Under the pieces are notes generated by a model. The model was not told the origin of the DNA. It saw only the letters and a program-made list of their open reading frames with translations, and searched no databases. A stretch of DNA of 64,000 bases from Choristoneura fumiferana. Its lineage: Eukaryota > Arthropoda > Insecta > Lepidoptera > Tortricidae. Below, one piece after another: positions 24,183-34,945 of this stretch (position 1 is the first letter of the stretch; each line of letters opens with the position of its first letter). The position numbers were made by a program, and so were the translations under genes. Location of the stretch: assembly GCF_025370935.1 (NCBI RefSeq), contig NC_133476.1, positions 12,407,411 through 12,471,410 of the forward strand, given 5' to 3'.

Positions 24183-25388
24183 GGTCAATGTGGGCAAGAC
24201 CGTCTATAAGGCAAGTCCGTCAACACGTTATAACTTTTGAATTTGAAAGCGGTTCCTGCTTTAGCGTCCAGTATATAAAGCAGTTTGTCGCGCTTGTTCC
24301 CTCACTCTAAAACAGATGGCGCTGTGACAACGAACTTCAGAGCAATCCGCCTAAACAAGTAATTGCATGTATGGAACTCGAAATGATAGTGCGACGGTCT
24401 CTGCTAACAAAATTGTTAAAAATAGTTCGTGACAAGATTTTGCACCAGAAAGTAACTACAGAAGTAATATAAGAACCAGCTATCTTTATTCTGTGTTTAA
24501 TTTATCAGAAATTGGTTTACTTTTGTAATTATACGTACCATCATTTATCACAATAAAATTTCGTTAAGTTGGAAAGTCCGTCTACTATGTACAAGGCAAG
24601 TCCGTCATATGCCGGACTTCCCTTGAATCAGAAGTTACCAACTGTTTTTACGATTTCAATATTATTACGATTTCATAAGGCATTTTGATCTTGAAACTAG
24701 TACGGAAATGTGTCCCTCACCCTCAGCACTATGCTGTGGCACTATGTCACCGAAAATATAAATTAAAAATACCTATCAAATAAATAAATAATCAAATAAA
24801 TATTAGCCCCAAACTAAGCAAAGCTTGCACTATCAGTGCTAGGTGACCCTCTTTGATCTCAGTAAATTAAAAATTAAACTATTAAAATACATTTTAAAAT
24901 TTCAATTGATCCTTTATTTGGGAAACCTTATAAATAAGTAAGTACTTATTATATATTTTTTTGCCAAAAAAGGTTTACCACCCCATTTACGTAATATATG
25001 CCGGACTTGCCTTTGAAAAAGAAAAATTGTGTTTATTCCGAATCTAAACCTTATGTTAACACGTTTAAAGTACACTTTTCATTGTCTTGTTTCATTTTTT
25101 TTAAGGATTCGAATACTTACATAAAAGCACCCATAGTATGGCCGATATCATTACTAGACGGACTTACCTTAAACTACACGGGAAGTCCGTCTACTCGCCG
25201 AATTTTAGAAAATGCTATTTTTTTGCTTGATTTGTGAATAAAATGATCTGTCTCTATAGCTTAACTATTATTTATGAAATTCTTCATCGTATGCAAGTAC
25301 AATTGTTAACGCAGGTGAATAATTAACGCAGCTAGATCACTCCGAGGTAAAAAAAAAATGAAGTATGCCGGTCTTGGACACATTGACC
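24183..25388. mobile_element. 1.2-kb non-autonomous element flanked by TTAA
   Basis: Ends are GGTCAATGTGGGCAAGACCG (left) and GGTCAATGTGTCCAAGACCG (right, complement), with TTAA at 24179-24182 and 25389-25392. The nonamer AAGTCCGTC or its complement recurs inside, near 24209, 24570, 24598, 24625, 25145 and 25185. TTAA duplication suggests the piggyBac superfamily, but the ends do not start CCC as most piggyBac ends do. No transposase ORF is present. A fragment of another repeat ('ttagccccaaactaagcaaa', 24800) is included. Confidence 0.7.
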
Positions 25389-25488
25389 TTAATAATAATA
25401 GTAATTCCTTTCTTCTCACTGTACCTACATAAAAGACTGTTCGCCTAACTTTTAAGTTTTCCTTTTCAAACCAGGTACTAGCTTAAAA

Positions 25489-25590
25489 AGATCCCTTTTA
25501 GGGATAAGTTCGCTTTTGTACTCTTTTTGTTTTGTTGTTTTATTTTTTACTTAATATGGTGTTTGAGTTTTACGTAGGTATAATAAAGTA
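25489..25590 (+). repeat. Retroelement 3' tail, copy 1
   Basis: Contains 'agatcccttttagggataag' then 'ttcgcttttgtac' and an AT-rich tail ending with an aataaag block. The same tail occurs at 41281-41376. It is typical of non-LTR 3' ends in moths. Confidence 0.55.
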
Positions 25591-25699
25591 CTTACATACA
25601 TATACAACAAGTCTGTAGGTAAGGTAGTCTACAATTCCTTTAAATAACTTAAACTTCAACGGCCGGAACCTGGACCAGGAACTTTTGAAGCTGGTCACT

Positions 25700-26310
25700 G
25701 GTTTAAAACACCACGACGCCCACTGGCCTCCCGGGATGGGGCTCCTCATAATATGTACGGGTGCCTCTGACCATGGGGCTTTAAAACACCGCGACGCCCA
25801 CTAGCCTCCCCGGAATGGGGCTCCTCATATGTACGGGTGCCTCTGACCATGGGGCTTTAAAACACCGCGACGCCCACTAGCCTCCCCGGAATGGGGCTCC
25901 TCATATGTACGGGTGCCTCTGACCATGGGGCTTTAAAACACCGCGACGCCCACTAGCCTCCCCGGAATGGGGCTCCTCATATGTACGGGTGCCTCTGACC
26001 ATGGGGCTTTAAAACACCGCGACGCCCACTGGCCTCCCCGGGATGGGGCTCCTTATATGTACGGGTGCCTCTGACCATGGGGCTTTAAAACACCGCGACG
26101 CCCACTGGCCTCCCCGGGATGGGGCTCCTTATATGTACGGATGCCTCTGACCATGGGGCTTTAAAACATCGCGACGCCCACTGGCCTCCCCGGGATGGGG
26201 CTCCTTATATGTACGGGTGCCTCTGACCATGGGGCTTTAAAACACCGCGACGCCCACTGGCCTCCCCGGAATGGGGCTCCTTATATGTACGGATGCCTCT
26301 GACCATGGGG
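25700..26310 (+). repeat. 76-bp tandem array, about 8 units
   Basis: Eight units start a new 'ggggctttaaaacacc' at 25775, 25851, 25927, 26003, 26079, 26155, 26231 and 26307. They are near identical (cctccccgg[ga]atggggctcct variants). The last unit runs into 'aaggttcgattctactcgca'. The first unit differs ('cctcccggg', 'cataatatg'), as expected for an array edge. GC-rich against AT-rich flanks. Confidence 0.9.
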
Positions 26311-26616
26311 CTTTAAATTCAAGGTTCGATTCTACTCGCACAACTAAACTTCTTTTGTAGAGGATTTTTCGATTCAGTAATCTGTTTGCGAAATATTCAA
26401 TTTAAGGATAAGTATTAGAATATATAAAAAAAAAACATATCATATTCATTACGTATAACTTGAGACATAACGATCAAATTATATAATAATCGCAACCTCT
26501 AACAACCAAAACATATAACATTAATTTAATTTTACAACGGAAAACATAACGCTCAAAAATATAAATAAAAAACACTTTTACGGTTTCCTCGCTGTTATAA
26601 AAAAATCTAACATCGA

Positions 26617-26740
26617 AGGCTAAGGTAGGAGCTACGTTCCGCTTCGCTCCTGCCTTAGCCTTCTTGAATCTAAACTATCCAAGTCGCTTCTGCTCCGAAC
26701 CGTCTTGCTCGCTCGCTTCGTTCGCTCGCACACATTTTGA
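26617..26740. repeat. Inverted repeat and CGCT-rich run
   Basis: 'gaaggctaaggtaggagc' and its near complement 'gctcctgccttagccttc' form an 18-bp stem. It is followed by 'gctcgctcgcttcgttcgct'. No gene is visible. Confidence 0.5.
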
Positions 26741-27000
26741 AGTAAAACTTTGCAATACAAAAATTAAAGGGTGAAAAACACTATTATATCATATTAATGT
26801 TATATAAGAAGTTATAACGTATTATAAGCGGTATACCTTATGTATGTTATATAATATGAATTTAGCCCACAAACATGAAAGTATATAAAACAACTGTTAT
26901 AGGTACTAATATAACGTTATATTATACTTAATGAAATTATAGTGTTTCATGTTATATATAATGTAATTATACATAATGAACGTTTACAATATGAAATTAT

Positions 27001-27022
27001 GAGAGAGAGAGAGAGAGAGAGA
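27001..27022. repeat. (GA)11 microsatellite
   Basis: Eleven uninterrupted GA units. Confidence 0.95.
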
Positions 27023-27099
27023 TACACATAAAAATACATTACATGGAAAAAAATAAAAAAATAATAATAATAACATTATATCTAACGTTTTTATATAAC

Positions 27100-28492
27100 T
27101 TGGGACCTCAATTTAAAGTACAAATTTTCATTAAAATCGAGCGTCCCCCCCCCCCCTCTAAAAGCTATGTTACTATTGGTTTGAAAATTTTGAAAAAAAT
27201 CATGATGGTAGTAAGTATATCAAACTTATAAGGAAAACTATAACGTATTTATCCGTTATAGTTTTCCTTCCGTTCCGTTATAGTTTGCTTCAAAAATATT
27301 TCTACCTACTTTAAGAGTAAACAGCAGCCTAAGGTATAAAATATATTTTATCTAAACTGGAAGATTCCTCACAAAATACAAAGGCCTTAATAGTTATTTG
27401 TGCAACAAGAGAGCAAAGTTGTTTTTTGTTGCGAGTGTTGATTTTGAATCCCGAGTAAGCGAAGGATTCTATTATTGAATCACGAGCGTCAGCGAGTGAT
27501 TCTAGGTTAGAATCCTGAGAGCAGCAAGGGATTCAAATACACGAGATGCAAAAAATCTTTGGTCTCGTGTGACACATACAATTTTTCACCTCAGCAGCGA
27601 GAACATCATTTAAATGTAACATAAGAGTAAAACCCCATTTACCTACCTATTTATAAAACAAACACATTTTTTTAAAATATAATCGGATTATTAAGAAACA
27701 AATATAATAATCACATTTAAAACCATAAAAAAGTGCCCAGTAGATACAATACAAATCTCATACTCATAATATGCATTGTAATTTGAACTTAGACCTTCTT
27801 GTGCTATATGTCACACTTATTTTTTAATACTGCAAAAACCCTAATCTTGGGGTCATTAAAAAGGTTGAACAATAAACGTATAATTTATTATAAATGTTAT
27901 TAAACCTTTAAATATGAATTTTACTTCCCTTTAAATATGAATTTTATTTCCCTTTAAAAATTAATTTTATTAAGATTTCTATTACATAAAAATAAATAGA
28001 TTTGTTAAAAATTCATTCAATTTAACAAATATTTATTCCAACTGTAGAGGCAATATACGGAATTCTTTTTTAAAAAAACAAAACAAGCGACTTTCGTGCA
28101 ACGAGGTTGCATACTTTATTAAAAGATCGGGAAAATTTACATTTTGGAAATATTTCGTTGTCATGTAATTTATTAGGTATGTATCGATATATTTTTATAA
28201 TAAAAATTGAATTTAAGATCGTAATCGACACATTTGATCCTATCTCTCGCTTTCTTCGTGTTGAAGTGAAATGACAGATCAAAGTAAAGTTCAAATATTT
28301 GGAGTTCAGTGAGTAGACCAACACTGTACTCAGCATTAAAAAAAAAAAGCGATTTTGCTCACTGATTTCTCATAGCAAAACCTGCCTGTTTGAGGTGCTG
28401 AGGTGAAAAAAATATTACTTGATTTCTTCGTAACAGCTACGGAACGGAAGCCTATCTTGGGCGTGTCCGACACGCTCTTAGCCGGTTTTATT
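27100..28492 (+). repeat. Family A repeat, copy split by the family E insertion
   Basis: 27100-27388 holds the C-run, 'gatggtagtaagtatatcaa' and 'gcctaaggtataaaatata' blocks of family A. 28411-28492 holds its tail ('aatattacttgatttcttcg', 'gggcgtgtccgacacgctct', 'agccggtttt'). Between them sits the whole family E unit at 27389-28410. The 5' part with the CTGT run is missing. Confidence 0.7.
27389..28410 (+). repeat. About 1-kb duplicated repeat (family E), copy 2, nested
   Basis: Same unit as 20748-21689 in the same orientation, with about 80 extra bases including small internal duplications ('cctttaaatatgaatttta' repeated near 27905-27955). It sits inside a family A repeat, so it was inserted as a unit. 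Confidence 0.8.
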
Positions 28493-28565
28493 ACTTGTCG
28501 TAATAGTGCCGACATTAGGTAATAAGTATATATTATATATATATTGCTAAATCTTCTTTAGTATA

Positions 28566-29179
28566 AGGGCCTGGACACATGTCGCCGGTACGGTGCCGTC
28601 TACGGTGTCACGGCGCGGCGCCTTCAAACGGCGTCGTGCCGAAACACGGTGCCGCGTACGGTGCCGTACACGGCGCCGCGAACGGCGTCGTACCACGGCG
28701 CGGTGCCGTGTACGACGCCGTGCACGGTGCATCGCTTGGTAGTTTAACTAGTTTACGTTTTGCTGCTGAACGCATAACACGCAAGTAAATAGTGGAGTAT
28801 GGATTCACCCAATATCTTCGTTTCTGTTTTTTCTTCATTCGTCGTCTTAGCAGTAGGAGCAGGAGAATACGTTTTTCTTGGTCCATGTCAAGGCAAAAAC
28901 TGTATACTTGTATATATTTAAAACGACAATTGTTTTGTATATTTGAACCGATGGTTGTACTTGCGTGTTATGCGTTCAGCAGCAAAACGAAAACTAGTTA
29001 AACTACCAAGCGATGCACCGTGCACGGCGTCGTACACGGCACCGCGCCGTGGTACGACGCCGTTCGCGGCGCCGTGTACGGCACCGTACGCGGCACCGTG
29101 TTTCGGCACGACGCCGTTTGACGGCACCGCGCCGTGACACCGTAGACGGCACCGTACCGGCGACATGTGTCCAGGCCCT
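28566..29179. mobile_element. 614-bp CpG-rich giant hairpin element
   Basis: Two arms of about 220 bp (28566-28787 and 28959-29179) are near-perfect complements, from AGGGCCTGGACACATGTCGC to 'gaacgcataacacgcaagta'. They enclose a loop of about 170 bp. Each arm is built of degenerate units close to 'ACGGyGyCGT', so each arm is itself rich in small palindromes and CpG, in sharp contrast to the AT-rich flanks. The Arg-rich ORFs on both strands are by-products of this composition. Target duplication is unclear (tata/atat). Confidence 0.85.
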
Positions 29180-29392
29180 ATATCTACATCTGCTTTGCGG
29201 TGAAGGAAAACATCGTGAGGAAACCTGCACAAATCTGCGAAGCAATTCAATGGTGTGTGTGAAGTTCCCAATCCGCACTGGGCCCGCGTGGGAACTATGG
29301 CCCAAGCCCTCTTGTTCTGAGAGGAGGCCTGTGCCCAGCAGTGGGACGTATATAGGCTGGGATGATGATGATGATGATGATGATATATCTAC
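29180..29392 (+). repeat. LINE 3' tail with (GAT)n, copy 1
   Basis: Contains 'gtgaggaaacctgcac', 'aggcctgtgcccagcagtgg', 'gacgtatataggctggga' and a (GAT)n tail. This is a familiar lepidopteran non-LTR 3' end. A reverse copy of the end is at 46203-46262. Confidence 0.7.
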
Positions 29393-29754
29393 ATAAAGAT
29401 CGTCTCTAACAGATGGAGAGATAGACAGACAAGTAAGCCTTAGTACCGAATAGTACTTAGTACTCCTCTGGAATTTTTTGGATAAAGATCCCTCAAAACA
29501 GTTATATACCTTGTTTTCAGCTGACATACAAGTATATAAAGTACTCAATGCAGGTGACTCAGCACCAATGGCACGAACGGACTGGAATTACCATTATAAT
29601 TTCTAATTTTGCCTCAATTTCGTCAAATTCGCACATAAATAAACAATGTTTGGGATAGGTACGCAATAGGCACGAAAAAACTTAAACTGTAACACTCGTA
29701 ATGCATTGATTAACCTATCTACGAGTAACAACTCAATAACCTAACCAACAAAAA

Positions 29755-30000
29755 GGTAGAAAACGCCCGACTTTGTGACTTCTAAGTTCAATATCTCAAA
29801 AACGGCTGAACCGATTTTGATAAAACATATCTAAGAACCATCGCTAGAAAACCTGATTTCAATTTAAAAAAACCGCACTCAAATCGGTCCACCCGTTTAA
29901 GAGCTGTGGCACCACAGACAGACAGACACACACAAACAGACGCACAGACACACATAGCGGTCAAACTTATAACACCCCTCTTTTAGCGTCGGGGGTTAAA
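29755..30000 (-). repeat. Dispersed 'acccccgacgc' repeat, copy 2
   Basis: Reverse-orientation copy of the repeat at 4181-4378, more complete at its inner end ('aaaacggctgaaccgatttt'). It ends with 'cgtcgggggttaaaaa'. Confidence 0.7.
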
Positions 30001-30796
30001 AATGCAGAGTGCAGAGTGTACTGTAAGCTAACTATGCTAATAAGATACATAATTAATTAACCGAGTTTTAAATATAAAACAATCAAATAATCGACGAGTT
30101 ACTCGTTGAGAGGCGGCGGAAGCGGTCGTGTGTCGCACGTTCTCCACACAATAGCCGACCGTGTTGTTCACTACATTGGGGTGCCTTTGTGTCATAAAAT
30201 CGTAAGTCGTAATCTTGTATTCGTTGTAAGACCGACCGGGAGAGTTCAACTACAAATAGCGCTATAATAGTTCCGTGAGCCCAGCTTCTAGAGGTCCCGT
30301 GGGGTCATTGTCGTCTGACCGCCAAGGTACCGTTCGATCGTGTATTTGCATACGCCAATACAGACCTAATTACAATATTGCAATTGATTGATTGTAGATT
30401 TTTGTTAAAGCAACGTAATTGTAGTTTAATTAAAATGTTTCCTGGAACAACTGCCATTGGCACACGAAGCCACGGATTGCAATTGTTTCGTGAAAATAGC
30501 CTTTTGAGTTTAAAGGGTGTCATTTTAGATATAATTTTACACATGATGCGTCTGACCATGGCTTTAATGCAATATTCAATTCTGCTCGCATAACTGAAAT
30601 ACTATTGTTTTGTAACAATTTAAAATAACTTGAATTTTGATTACCTATTCATTTGATCCTCAAACTTTAATCATTAAATCAGTGTATCGGACATGGCGGT
30701 GTTATCGCGGTCTCATATTTTTATTATACATTTTACATACTTAAATACAGCTCACGCAGTACATTTCCCACATTGTTAAATAGTATAAAATAAAAA

Positions 30797-31410
30797 TCGG
30801 TCAAGTGCGAGTGCGAGCGACTCGCGCATGAAGGGTTCCGCACCTCCGTACAATGTTTTAAAAACAAATAATTCAGTAATAGTTTTTTTGTAAAAAAATC
30901 TAATACAAGGTTTTTTGCTGGCGGTACTTTTTGCCCCTGGTTACCAAAGTACGTAGTCGTCAAGACCCGGGCTTCTCAAACTTATGGCTCCACGTACCCC
31001 TGTTAAGGTTTCTAGACGATAGCGAACCCCCCGCCCCCCAAAGAAAGTAATAAAATTGACTGTTGGAGAAACTAAAAATAAATAATACAAAAATACTCCA
31101 AAAACCATTCTTAATCATCTTGCTAGTCTTGCAGCCTGGTGGTTTTTGGAGTCACGTAAACCTTGTCGCGAACCCCCTACCGTCGAATAGCGAACCCCAA
31201 GGGGTTCGCGTACCCCACTTTGAGTAACCCTGGTCAAGACGAATCAAATGAGACCAAAGTCGATGCAGTCGTGTCGTTTTATTACAGAGTTCCTATGGCC
31301 AACATCTAACTTCATCATCAGATCAGCTCTAAGTAGTAATAATATTGCATTGTCATCGGATTTATACGTGCATGCAAAATGTCAGCTCAATCGGTTGAAA
31401 ATATCCACTT
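30797..31410 (+). repeat. 'aagggttccg' dispersed repeat interrupted by a hAT-like MITE
   Basis: Begins 'tcggtcaagtgcgagtgcga' with 'gcgcatgaagggttccg' and continues after the 30967-31233 insertion with 'catcatcagatcagctc' and 'gtcagctcaatcggttg'. Related to 14690-15135. Confidence 0.6.
30967..31233. mobile_element. 267-bp hAT-like MITE with TCAAGAC duplication
   Basis: Ends are CCGGGCTTCTCAAAC (left) and CCAGGGTTACTCAAAG (right, complement). TCAAGAC is duplicated at 30960-30966 and 31234-31240. The interior has mirrored 'gcgaacccc' blocks. The ends match hAT-type MITEs (CAGGGxxxCTCAAA). Confidence 0.75.
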
Positions 31411-32439
31411 CAAATTTAAGTTAAAATATTAATTCCACCTCTTTGACTGTCGCCCTCTCGGAGGCTGAATAGCGCTTCAGACTCTTGCCATGCGCAGCAG
31501 CAGAAAAATAAATTAGCTGTCAACTCTGTTCATTCGCGGGAAATTCGGCGGACTTCGTATGTTGTGTAATTAAATAATAAGAAGCTCGACTAGTGTGAAT
31601 AAATTTTAAACTGTATTATAAACCTTGTAAATGTGTTAAATACTCTGTATGTTTTTTTTAGTGTAAAAAACAATAGGTAAACATAGTGATTAATACGGTG
31701 TGGATTTGGCCAGCGCTTTATATCAAAGTGGGCTTCATTGAGGTTTGTGGTTCATAAATTGCTTTATTAATTTTGCACAAAAACGAATAAATCACACAAT
31801 CATACAGTCACTATATTATACTATGGAAGCTTTTATAAAACATCATTAAAATCGCAAACTTAAAGGTAAATATTCAACCGAAATAGCTAGTTGCTAGGCG
31901 ACTCGGTCGCCTTAGCCACGGCTAATAACGTCTAGCAACCAAAAAACGCTGAAAAAAACACGTTTCATGTATGACGACCCCCTTTAATTTGTAACTTTAC
32001 TTTATTTTTAGTATTTGTTGTTATAGCGGCCACAGCAATACATACTCTGTGAAAATTTCAAGTGTCTAACTTTTACGGCTTAAGAGATAGAGCCCTGTGA
32101 CAGACGGACAGACAGACAGACAGACAGCGGAGTCTCAGTAATAGGGTCCCATTGGCACCCTTTGGGTACGGAACCCTAAACATGTTAGTAAAAAATATTC
32201 ATATTTCATAATACTGCGTACAGTACCTAAGTCTGAAAGGCTAGTCCCATACACGATTTTCTCCGAAAAATTTAGCAGAACTCTACATATATATCAAAGT
32301 ACCTAATGTTTGATATAAAAATATATCCGTCAATTTGATATTGTCCCATGCTTAGCAACTAAAATCATGACGTTCAAATACTGGCTATAATCTCGTAAAT
32401 CGTCAATTTTTAACCGACTTGAAAAAAGGAGCAGGAGTC

Positions 32440-32830
32440 ATAGAAAGCCTTTGATTCGGTCGATACGTGGGCGGTGCTAGAGTCTCTCCAGCGATGCCGT
32501 ATCGAGTATCGATATATCGAAGTGTTGAAGTTTTTATATAGAAACACCACTATGTCGGTCCGAGTAGGTACAGGAACAGAGTTCGAAGGCGATTCCCTTG
32601 AAAAGAGGCGTAAGACAGCGAAATGTCGTATCTCCGAAACTGTTAACTGACGCTTTGGAAGACGCCTTCGAGCTTCTGGAATGGAAAGGACTATACTTAG
32701 GCATCAATATCAACGGCGAATACATCACTCACCTTCGGTTTGCCGACGATATCGTGGGCATGGCAAAGTCGATGGAAGAACTCAGCACTCAGAACTCAGC
32801 TCTGCTAAAAATGACTAGATTACCTATGTA
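32440..32830 (+). pseudogene. RTE-type LINE reverse-transcriptase fragment
   Basis: Two frames together give AFDSVDTWAVLESL, then RGVRQRNVVSPKL, ITHLRFADDIVGMA. These cover the palm of a reverse transcriptase with the FADD catalytic motif. At least one frameshift near 32600 and no flanking domains: a dead fragment. Confidence 0.8.
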
Positions 32831-32879
32831 AAATAAATGCTATTAAGAAAAAGGAGCAATAAATAAAGCCTATTTGTAT

Positions 32880-33075
32880 GTACGATATTTTAATTTTCGA
32901 CATTCAAATATGTTGACATTTACAACTTAGATATATTGGCTATCGACATTTTTACTCATTCGATATTTTAATCTTTCGACATTTCAATCTTAGGCATTTT
33001 GACCATAAGTATAACAACTTTCGATATTGTGATACAATCGATATTTTAATTTTCGATATTCAAATATGTAACCGT
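32880..33075. repeat. Irregular array of cgatattttaatttcgaca-type units
   Basis: Short AT-rich units such as 'cgatattttaattttcgac', 'cgacattcaaatatg' and 'cgatattttaatctttcgac' recur about eight times with spacers of about 15-25 bp. No coding potential. Confidence 0.5.
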
Positions 33076-33879
33076 ATAATAATCAGGTATTTTTTTTCCT
33101 TAATTTTAGCACCTATGCTTAGTATCATACCCAACTAATATTTATAAATGCGAAGGTTTGTGAGAATGTGCGTGCGTGTGCTAAAGTGCTTTTCCCTTCA
33201 CGCTATCCCTTGGTTTATCCCTTCACGCTATAACGGCTGAACAGATTTAGACGAAATTTGTAGATAGCTGGACGTCTGTAATAAGACGTAGACTACCCGT
33301 AAAATGGGGTGAGTAGGGATTGCGGGGGGAGTAGGGATGCGAATCCTGAATTTCTACTTTAATTTTTGTGCTTAGGTTGCTCTTAAAGTGGTTTGATTAT
33401 ATTTTTATACATTTTTTCTTCTTTTGGCTGGTTTTACTTTTTTATGCTACTTATGTTTGAATTAAGTTATAAACCGGCAAAGTGTTCCATATTAATATGT
33501 GGCGAATATTCACGTCATGCTCCCTGGCAATCCCACTGTCTGTTTTGTGATTTTTTAAGATATAAAGCTGATGTACCCAATATGTACCGAATTAGTACCT
33601 ACTTAAAAAAATGTACCTCAATATAATCGAATAAATTGAATTTGGGGTTGCTGGAGAGATAATTAAATTTAAGAAATTCTACATGGATCCTTACTTTTTC
33701 AGTAAAGAGGAGGCCAAAAATAATTGTACCGCAGTGGTTACAGTTAAATAAGTTGGTATTCCCTTGGCTTGTCTAATTTTTTTTATTGCCTGATTTCACT
33801 TTGTCTAACAACTTTTACTATAATGAAGAGTTTGTCTAAAGTCAATTTGTATAATTTCATCATTCATAATTTTTACTAA

Positions 33880-34080
33880 ATGATCATTTGCATCACTCTT
33901 GTTTTGTCTAATATTATTTTATCAAAAGCTCACTTTGGCGATTCTTATTTTAACTAATAATCATATAGCCGAATAACGTTTTATCTAACATCATTTGCAT
34001 AACTCTTGTTTTGTCGAATATTATTTTATCGAAAACTCACTTTGTCGATTCTTATTTTAACTGAGTAATCATCAACAATG
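33880..34080. repeat. Two-copy tandem repeat of about 110 bp
   Basis: 'tttgcatcactcttgttttg' through 'gattcttattttaactaata' (from about 33886) repeats as 'tttgcataactcttgttttg' through 'gattcttattttaactgagt' (from about 33996). About 90 percent identical by eye. Confidence 0.65.
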
Positions 34081-34945
34081 GATTGTGCCCCGTTATGCCC
34101 AATTTTAGTACCTAAATGTTTATTCTAAAATAAGGTCAATTAGGTAGGTTAAAAATTGATATAATTTAATCCATATACATGCATATATATAAATTACAAC
34201 GGGGACGAATTTCTCTTTCATAAAAACCTTCTCTTGATAATAACAAACACAACAAAAAAATAATTAGCGAAATCGGTCCAGCCGTTCCCGAGTTTTGCGC
34301 TTAGCAACACATTTTACGATTCATTTTTATTTATATTTTTGATAGGGTCGTAAAAATAATTTTGTGAAACGCATAATACAATCCAGCGTGATGAACGGAC
34401 GCCACACCCGTTTTGTCCATATTTCGTACCTTTCCAGGTGTGATTGTTCAAAATAACTTACCTGCACTTGCTGTATTTTAGGTCTAGGTAGGTACGTATT
34501 TTTTGTTGCTTTCAAACAAAACGGGTTTCTATGAAACGCCGGTCCAAAAAACCGGCTGTTAAACTTGAACCTTTTGTTGCTGCCTCTGGTAATGCATTTC
34601 TTCCTTGTTTTTTTTCTTGTTACCCAGTTTAACAAATGGAGCATTAAGTGACCGCGTGACCAAAGCCATTTTATATAATCAGCATCGCAATTGCAGTTTT
34701 CATATGTCAATCTACTAGACAAGATAAAGAAAGAAAGGTGTTGAAGTGTAAGATGGTTCTCGGTGATATAATGGTGAATGCGATACAATTGGAACGCGCG
34801 TTTAACAGTAACCTTACTCAGTACTCACAGCTCTTTATATTTTGCAGGTTCATAAAATATATCAGAAACTGGTACCTATAAGGTTCTAACTAAATACTTA
34901 AGTTTTAATTGGTGACAATTTCTTTAATTTCGTTCTTTATTTTCC
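34081..34945. other. Beta-galactosidase upstream region
   Basis: AT-rich sequence with fragments of 'gaaatcggtccagccgttcc'-type repeats near 34270. 'tataag' at about 34879 is 67 nt before the start codon and could be a TATA element, but no other promoter evidence exists. Confidence 0.35.

Noticed and set aside
24998..25237. 79-residue ORF as a transposase remnant of the TTAA element
   Set aside because: Low-complexity sequence with no DDE/DDD motif or zinc-finger tail; too short.
25700..26310. Possible CRISPR-like array
   Set aside because: The 76-bp units are directly adjacent with no unique spacers, and the window is from an animal genome.
26300..26345. Possible tRNA gene from the B-box-like ggttcgattct
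   Set aside because: No A box, cloverleaf or acceptor stem could be drawn. It fits a SINE-type remnant at best.
28547..29548. Arg-rich and Cys/Ala-rich ORFs on both strands (up to 181 residues)
   Set aside because: They are mirror images produced by the CpG-rich hairpin and a LINE tail. No start context, introns or family match; frames exist on both strands because the unit is palindromic.
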